Part shown: positions 7,403-10,037 of the stretch, piece after piece | Layout of the letters: each line of letters begins with the position of its first letter | Numbering within the stretch: the first letter of the stretch is position 1 | NCBI GenBank assembly: GCA_005887855.1 | Contig: VBQB01000129.1 | Location: 1 to 10,037 of the forward strand | Length of the DNA: 10,037 nt | Origin: Verrucomicrobiota bacterium | GTDB taxonomy: Bacteria > Verrucomicrobiota > Verrucomicrobiae > Chthoniobacterales > UBA10450 | Reading direction: 5' to 3' | The notes under the pieces: model-generated | Seen by the model: the letters and a program-made list of their open reading frames with translations, nothing else | Databases searched by the model: none | What the model was told of the DNA's origin: nothing | Translations under genes and position numbers: made by a program

Positions 7403-8220
7403 TCTTTACGTTTCCGGTCTGCCATCAATCTCTGCTCGGCGATCCACTCACGATATGTCGTTGGCGTTCTCGTTCCGTTCATCACATCTATGAATCGTAG
7501 AATTTGTCCCCAAATGATGGGATGAGAATAATCGGGCGGATGGATGCTCAGACGCAAGAAGGCATTATTCTCGAGGAACTGAAACAGAGCAGCATTCCAG
7601 GCGCGGCTGACCGCTCGCCGCCAATTGCTTCGAACGCTATACACAATCGACCTTGCCGGGAACTCTTCGCCTGAACGGAGATCGCGCACCGTGCGCAACC
7701 GCGTCGTGTATTCTAGTTCGGCATCGCGCGCGGCACGTTCGCCCTCTTGGCTAAGTAACCACGCGGGCGCAACGAAACCTCGTGGGGTCAGACCGCTTGC
7801 ACGAAATTCGTCGCGCGCGTTTGTGATTCGCCGCAAGGCCTCCTCATAATCAAGATCATAAAATTCGCCTTCGTTATGGGTGTAGAGCCTCGTCAGAAAT
7901 TTGTCGCGCAAGGTTTCGTTTGGACGGCGCGGACGTTCATGAAAATAGCCATGGATGACAATTTCATAGCCCTCCGATTCCAGATCCCGCAGCCAGGAGA
8001 CGAACGCTCGATCTTTCGTGGCCGATCCTTGATGATGATAATCGGGTACAACGAGGAGAGAACAGACGCGCACACCGGACCGAACTAGTTCTGAAATGAT
8101 CTTGTCTGCGAGATCTCGATTGGCAGGCGCGACGTCGTGCAGAGAGATAACGATAAAATCTCTCGCAGCATCTGCTGCCGAGACCAGTGACAGGAATTGA
8201 GTGGCAACCACTGAAGTCAT
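7399..8220 (-). CDS. DUF2334 polysaccharide-deacetylase-like protein
   Basis: The protein has 273 residues from the ATG at 8220. It has the DUF2334 (NodB-like carbohydrate esterase fold) pattern: FIVISLHDVAPAN near the N-terminus with H28 and D29, VVPDYHH (D60, H62, H63), EIVIHGYFH (H90, H94), GFVAPAWLLS, and a C-terminal LRLSIHPPD (H227). In related deacetylases these Asp and His residues bind the metal and catalyse removal of an acyl group from a sugar. The substrate cannot be told. No convincing signal peptide is seen, so a cytoplasmic location is likely. A GTG at 8238 (six more residues) and a TTG at 8235 are alternative starts, and the conserved domain begins only about 20 residues in. 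The stop overlaps the start of the PHP-GT4 gene by four bases (ATGA), which suggests translational coupling and a shared glycan pathway. Confidence 0.88.
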   Translation of the reverse strand: MTSVVATQFLSLVSAADAARDFIVISLHDVAPANRDLADKIISELVRSGVRVCSLLVVPDYHHQGSATKDRAFVSWLRDLESEGYEIVIHGYFHERPRRPNETLRDKFLTRLYTHNEGEFYDLDYEEALRRITNARDEFRASGLTPRGFVAPAWLLSQEGERAARDAELEYTTRLRTVRDLRSGEEFPARSIVYSVRSNWRRAVSRAWNAALFQFLENNAFLRLSIHPPDYSHPIIWGQILRFIDVMNGTRTPTTYREWIAEQRLMADRKRKE

Positions 8221-8238
8221 GTTTGCAAATTTCAACAC

Positions 8239-8260
8239 CGCTCTTCGCCGCGGAAAAGCG
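8239..8260 (-). promoter_or_regulatory. Hairpin over the ribosome-binding region of the DUF2334 gene
   Basis: In the minus-strand transcript the sequence forms an 8-bp stem, CGCUUUUC with GAAGAGCG (one G-U wobble), around a 6-base loop CGCGGC. The 3' arm contains the only purine-rich Shine-Dalgarno-like stretch (GAAGAG) in front of the start codons GTG 8238, TTG 8235 and ATG 8220. The hairpin sits in the 60-base gap (42 bases if GTG 8238 is used) after the EVE gene. No run of U follows it, so it is not a typical intrinsic terminator. A role in damping translation is inference. Confidence 0.3.
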
Positions 8261-8280
8261 AGAGAGCGCAGGGTCGTGCG

Positions 8281-8688
8281 TTATTCTCCCATACGCACAG
8301 TGGCACGAAACTCCGTAGCCGTCACCGGCATAACGGAGAGGCGCGATTGACGAATAAGCGGGATTTCCTTGAGCTGCGGAGCGCTCTTGATTTCTCGAAG
8401 CGTGACGGATCGTCGGAGAGATTTGCTCGGAGCAAGATCGACCGCGCTCCAATCGCCCTCTGTCGCGGTCGAATCTGGATAGGCTCCGCGCACAACTTTG
8501 GCGATGCCGACCACCGCCTTTTCCTCCCCACTATGATAGAACAGAACTTCGTCGCCCTCTCGCATCCTGCGCAGATTGTTTCGCGCGGTGTAATTTCGGA
8601 CGCCTGTCCACTCCGTTTCGCCATCGGCGAGAAGATCCGACCATGAGTAAGAGGAGGGTTCCTGTTTTACCAACCAAAAATTCTTCAT
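8281..8688 (-). CDS. EVE-domain protein (PUA-like, THYN1 family)
   Basis: This 135-residue protein consists of one EVE domain. Visible features are the family start FWLVKQEPSSYSWSDL, then EWTGVRNYTARNNLRRM, then GDEVLFYHSG and AVVGIAKV, and the C-terminal SRLSVMPVT. EVE domains have a PUA/YTH-like fold with an aromatic pocket that can hold a modified base in nucleic acid; in stand-alone bacterial forms the role is mostly unknown. The ATG at 8688 places the first residues as MKNFWLVK, as usual for the family. The ATG at 8706 would add six residues. Its start backs onto the upstream region of tmk. It is followed by the deacetylase gene on the same strand, but there is no functional link I can argue. 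No restriction or McrBC-like partner is present here. Confidence 0.92.
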   Translation of the reverse strand: MKNFWLVKQEPSSYSWSDLLADGETEWTGVRNYTARNNLRRMREGDEVLFYHSGEEKAVVGIAKVVRGAYPDSTATEGDWSAVDLAPSKSLRRSVTLREIKSAPQLKEIPLIRQSRLSVMPVTATEFRATVRMGE

Positions 8689-8760
8689 GTGAAAATCGTA
8701 ACACATGCTGGAAGCCCGCGCGACGTATCAGCAAGATGCCTGAGTTACGTCGCTCCTTGT

Positions 8761-8789
8761 TCGACAACTGCGCAGGTTTGTTTCACAAT
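8761..8789 (+). promoter_or_regulatory. Candidate sigma70-type promoter for tmk
   Basis: A -35-like tcgaca (8761-8766, five of six consensus bases) and a -10-like cacaat (8784-8789, four of six) are separated by exactly 17 bases. Transcription would begin around 8796, at or next to the tmk ATG at 8797, giving a leaderless or nearly leaderless message. This agrees with the lack of any Shine-Dalgarno site there. The match could be chance. Confidence 0.3.
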
Positions 8790-8796
8790 CGATCTG

Positions 8797-9462
8797 ATGC
8801 CGCGCCTGCCATTCATCACGTTTGAAGGATCGGAGGGATGCGGAAAATCCACTCAAGTGCAAAGACTCGCGGCGCGTCTGGAACGGGCGGGTGTTCCATA
8901 TCTCGTGACGCGCGAGCCTGGCGGGACTCCTATTGGTGAAACAATTCGTGAACTTCTTCAGTTTGCGCCGCATGGCGGCAGCATGACACCTCAAACAGAG
9001 CTGCTTTTGTTTGAAGCAAGCCGAAGCCAGCTCGTTCGCGAAACGATCAAACCAACGCTCGAGAGCGGCCTGTGTGTAATTGCCGATCGTTTTTTTGATT
9101 CCACTACTGTTTACCAAGGCGTGGCACGAAAATTAGATCAAGAAATTGTCGAACGACTGAACGCATTCGCGGTCGGTGATTGCGTTCCCAACGTTACCTT
9201 CGTGCTGGATGTCGATGCAGAAACTGCGGGCTCCAGAATGCAAGAACCGCGTAGAGCGGATCGGATGGAACAGGAATCAACGGAATTTTATGATCGGGTT
9301 CGAACAGGCTACCGAGAACTTGCAGCGCGCGACCCGCATCGGATTGTTTTGATAGACGGTGCGCGACCGGTCGATGAGGTGGAGAATGAGATTTGGGAAA
9401 TGATCTCTGTGCGATTCCCTCAGCTTGGCTCGAAAATCGAAAATCGAAAATCGAAAATCTAG
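8797..9462 (+). CDS. tmk: Thymidylate kinase
   Basis: Tmk phosphorylates dTMP to dTDP with ATP, an essential step to dTTP in the cytoplasm. The protein has 221 residues, close to the usual 205-215. Motifs in order: P-loop FEGSEGCGKST (residues 9-19), TREPGGTPIGE (38-48, dTMP binding), the DR of ADRFFDSTTVYQG (D97, R98) and a lid EPRRADRMEQE (150-160) with several arginines. Arginines in the lid and a non-basic P-loop are the layout of the E. coli-like class. An in-frame GTG at 8689 would add 36 residues without family resemblance, so the ATG at 8797 is chosen. The C-terminus, SKIENRKSKI, is encoded by a 7-base tandem repeat and is not part of the usual fold. The stop is directly followed by the holB start, so the two genes form an operon. 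Confidence 0.97.
   Translation: MPRLPFITFEGSEGCGKSTQVQRLAARLERAGVPYLVTREPGGTPIGETIRELLQFAPHGGSMTPQTELLLFEASRSQLVRETIKPTLESGLCVIADRFFDSTTVYQGVARKLDQEIVERLNAFAVGDCVPNVTFVLDVDAETAGSRMQEPRRADRMEQESTEFYDRVRTGYRELAARDPHRIVLIDGARPVDEVENEIWEMISVRFPQLGSKIENRKSKI
9430..9457 (+). repeat. Four perfect tandem copies of tcgaaaa at the end of tmk
   Basis: Bases 9430-9457 are four exact copies of the 7-base unit tcgaaaa, followed by tc and the TAG stop. Because 7 is not a multiple of 3, three units cycle through all frames and encode the seven-residue pattern of SKIENRKSKI. The repeat therefore forms the C-terminus of thymidylate kinase and fills the space just before the holB start codon. Confidence 0.9.
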
Positions 9463-10037
9463 ATGGCCTTCTCGAGCACATCGGCGCTTGGATATCTGCG
9501 ACGGGCTCATAAACAAAATCGGCTCGCGCACGCCTATTTGATCTCAGGACCGCCCGGCAGCGGAAAGCAGTTGCTTGCGGCAGAGCTGGCCAGTCTCGTG
9601 AACGGAACAGCCGCGAACGATGTTTTCTCTGCCAAGGCTCGGGACATTTTCGTCGCCCAGCCCGAGTCGAGATCCCGGCGCATTGTCATCGAACAGATCC
9701 GCGATCTTGAGCATAGGCTGCAAATGCGTGCGACCGATGGCCGTCGCAAAGTAGCGATTATTTCCGAAGCCGATCGGCTTCAGCCGCAGGCCGCGAATGC
9801 GTTTCTCAAAACGCTGGAGGAACCGCCGAAAGATTCATTGCTGCTTCTTCTGAGCGCGTTGCCCGAAGCTCTGCCGGACACAATTCTTTCCCGATGCATC
9901 GCAATCCCACTTGCGCCAGGCGACGATCACGACAACAAACCGGAAGAAGAAAAGCTCGTGAAATTACTTCAAGAGGCGGCGCATGAGCAGAGCTGGAGCA
10001 TTCAGTATGCATATCGATTGGCTCAGGGATTTCAGCG
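9463..10037 (+). CDS. holB: DNA polymerase III delta' subunit, 3' end cut by window edge
   Basis: The frame from ATG 9463 is open to the end of the window (191 codons plus two bases). HAYLISGPPGSGKQLLAAELA (about residues 23-43) is a P-loop; RRIVIEQIRDLEHRLQ, then GRRKVAIISEADRLQPQAANAFLKTLEEPP (about 93-122), then LPDTILSRC with the SRC motif at 143-145, are signature blocks of the clamp-loader AAA+ subunits. Position next to tmk and lack of a tau-like N-terminus favour delta' over gamma/tau. Delta' works in the clamp loader that opens the beta clamp. The cysteine zinc module that usually lies between the P-loop and the Walker B region is absent: no Cys occurs before residue 145. The P-loop lysine is followed by Gln in place of Thr/Ser, so ATP binding may be lost, as in E. 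coli delta'. The start directly follows the tmk stop with no Shine-Dalgarno site. Confidence 0.92.
   Translation, partial: MAFSSTSALGYLRRAHKQNRLAHAYLISGPPGSGKQLLAAELASLVNGTAANDVFSAKARDIFVAQPESRSRRIVIEQIRDLEHRLQMRATDGRRKVAIISEADRLQPQAANAFLKTLEEPPKDSLLLLLSALPEALPDTILSRCIAIPLAPGDDHDNKPEEEKLVKLLQEAAHEQSWSIQYAYRLAQGFQ

Noticed and set aside
8281..8688. EVE protein as part of a modified-base defence system
   Set aside because: EVE domains occur in such systems, but no nuclease, McrBC or methylase gene lies nearby, and the protein has the stand-alone housekeeping form.
8689..8796. Extension of thymidylate kinase to the GTG at 8689
   Set aside because: The 36 extra residues precede the normal start just before the P-loop and occupy the region that must contain promoters.

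Overview
The window looks like chromosomal DNA from a GC-moderate, Gram-negative-type bacterium. Several traits fit a soil Verrucomicrobiota (Spartobacteria/Chthoniobacterales-like) lineage: a short AAAATCG-type tandem repeat running into a C-terminus, Shine-Dalgarno sites that are weak or absent at nearly every start, and a PHP-glycosyltransferase fusion. This placement rests on general resemblance and not on a marker gene, so confidence is modest; Acidobacteriota or a related soil phylum is the main alternative. I see no rRNA, tRNA, CRISPR array, insertion sequence or phage gene. Coding density is very high and no gene-free stretch exceeds 300 bases.

Region 1 (1-3766, minus strand) is a storage-glucan/trehalose block. 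A malto-oligosyltrehalose trehalohydrolase (treZ) is followed after 18 bases by a glycogen debranching enzyme of the amylo-alpha-1,6-glucosidase type. The debranching gene runs off the left edge without a stop. Together they point to remodelling of glycogen and release of trehalose from it. The partner enzyme TreY is not in the window.

Region 2 (3767-4992) holds a divergent intergenic stretch and a plus-strand polytopic membrane protein of unknown function. It converges tail to tail with region 3, with 7 bases between the stop codons.

Region 3 (5000-8688, minus strand) reads, in transcription order: an EVE-domain protein, a DUF2334 polysaccharide-deacetylase-like protein, and an 800-residue protein that fuses an N-terminal PHP metal-dependent phosphoesterase domain to a C-terminal GT4 glycosyltransferase of the MgtA/mannosyltransferase type. 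The last two overlap by ATGA and are probably translationally coupled, which suggests a shared role in making or trimming a lipid-linked or cell-surface glycan.

Region 4 (8797-end, plus strand) is a DNA-replication pair: thymidylate kinase (tmk), then immediately the DNA polymerase III delta' subunit gene (holB), cut by the right edge. The last codons of tmk are four perfect copies of a 7-base repeat, and holB starts on the next base after the tmk stop. The 108 bases between the EVE gene and tmk must hold divergent promoters.

No clearly new defence or mobile system is visible. The most interesting items are the PHP-GT4 fusion with its deacetylase partner, the repeat-derived C-terminus of thymidylate kinase, a perfect 10-bp palindrome inside the debranching gene, and a delta' subunit that lacks the usual cysteine zinc module.
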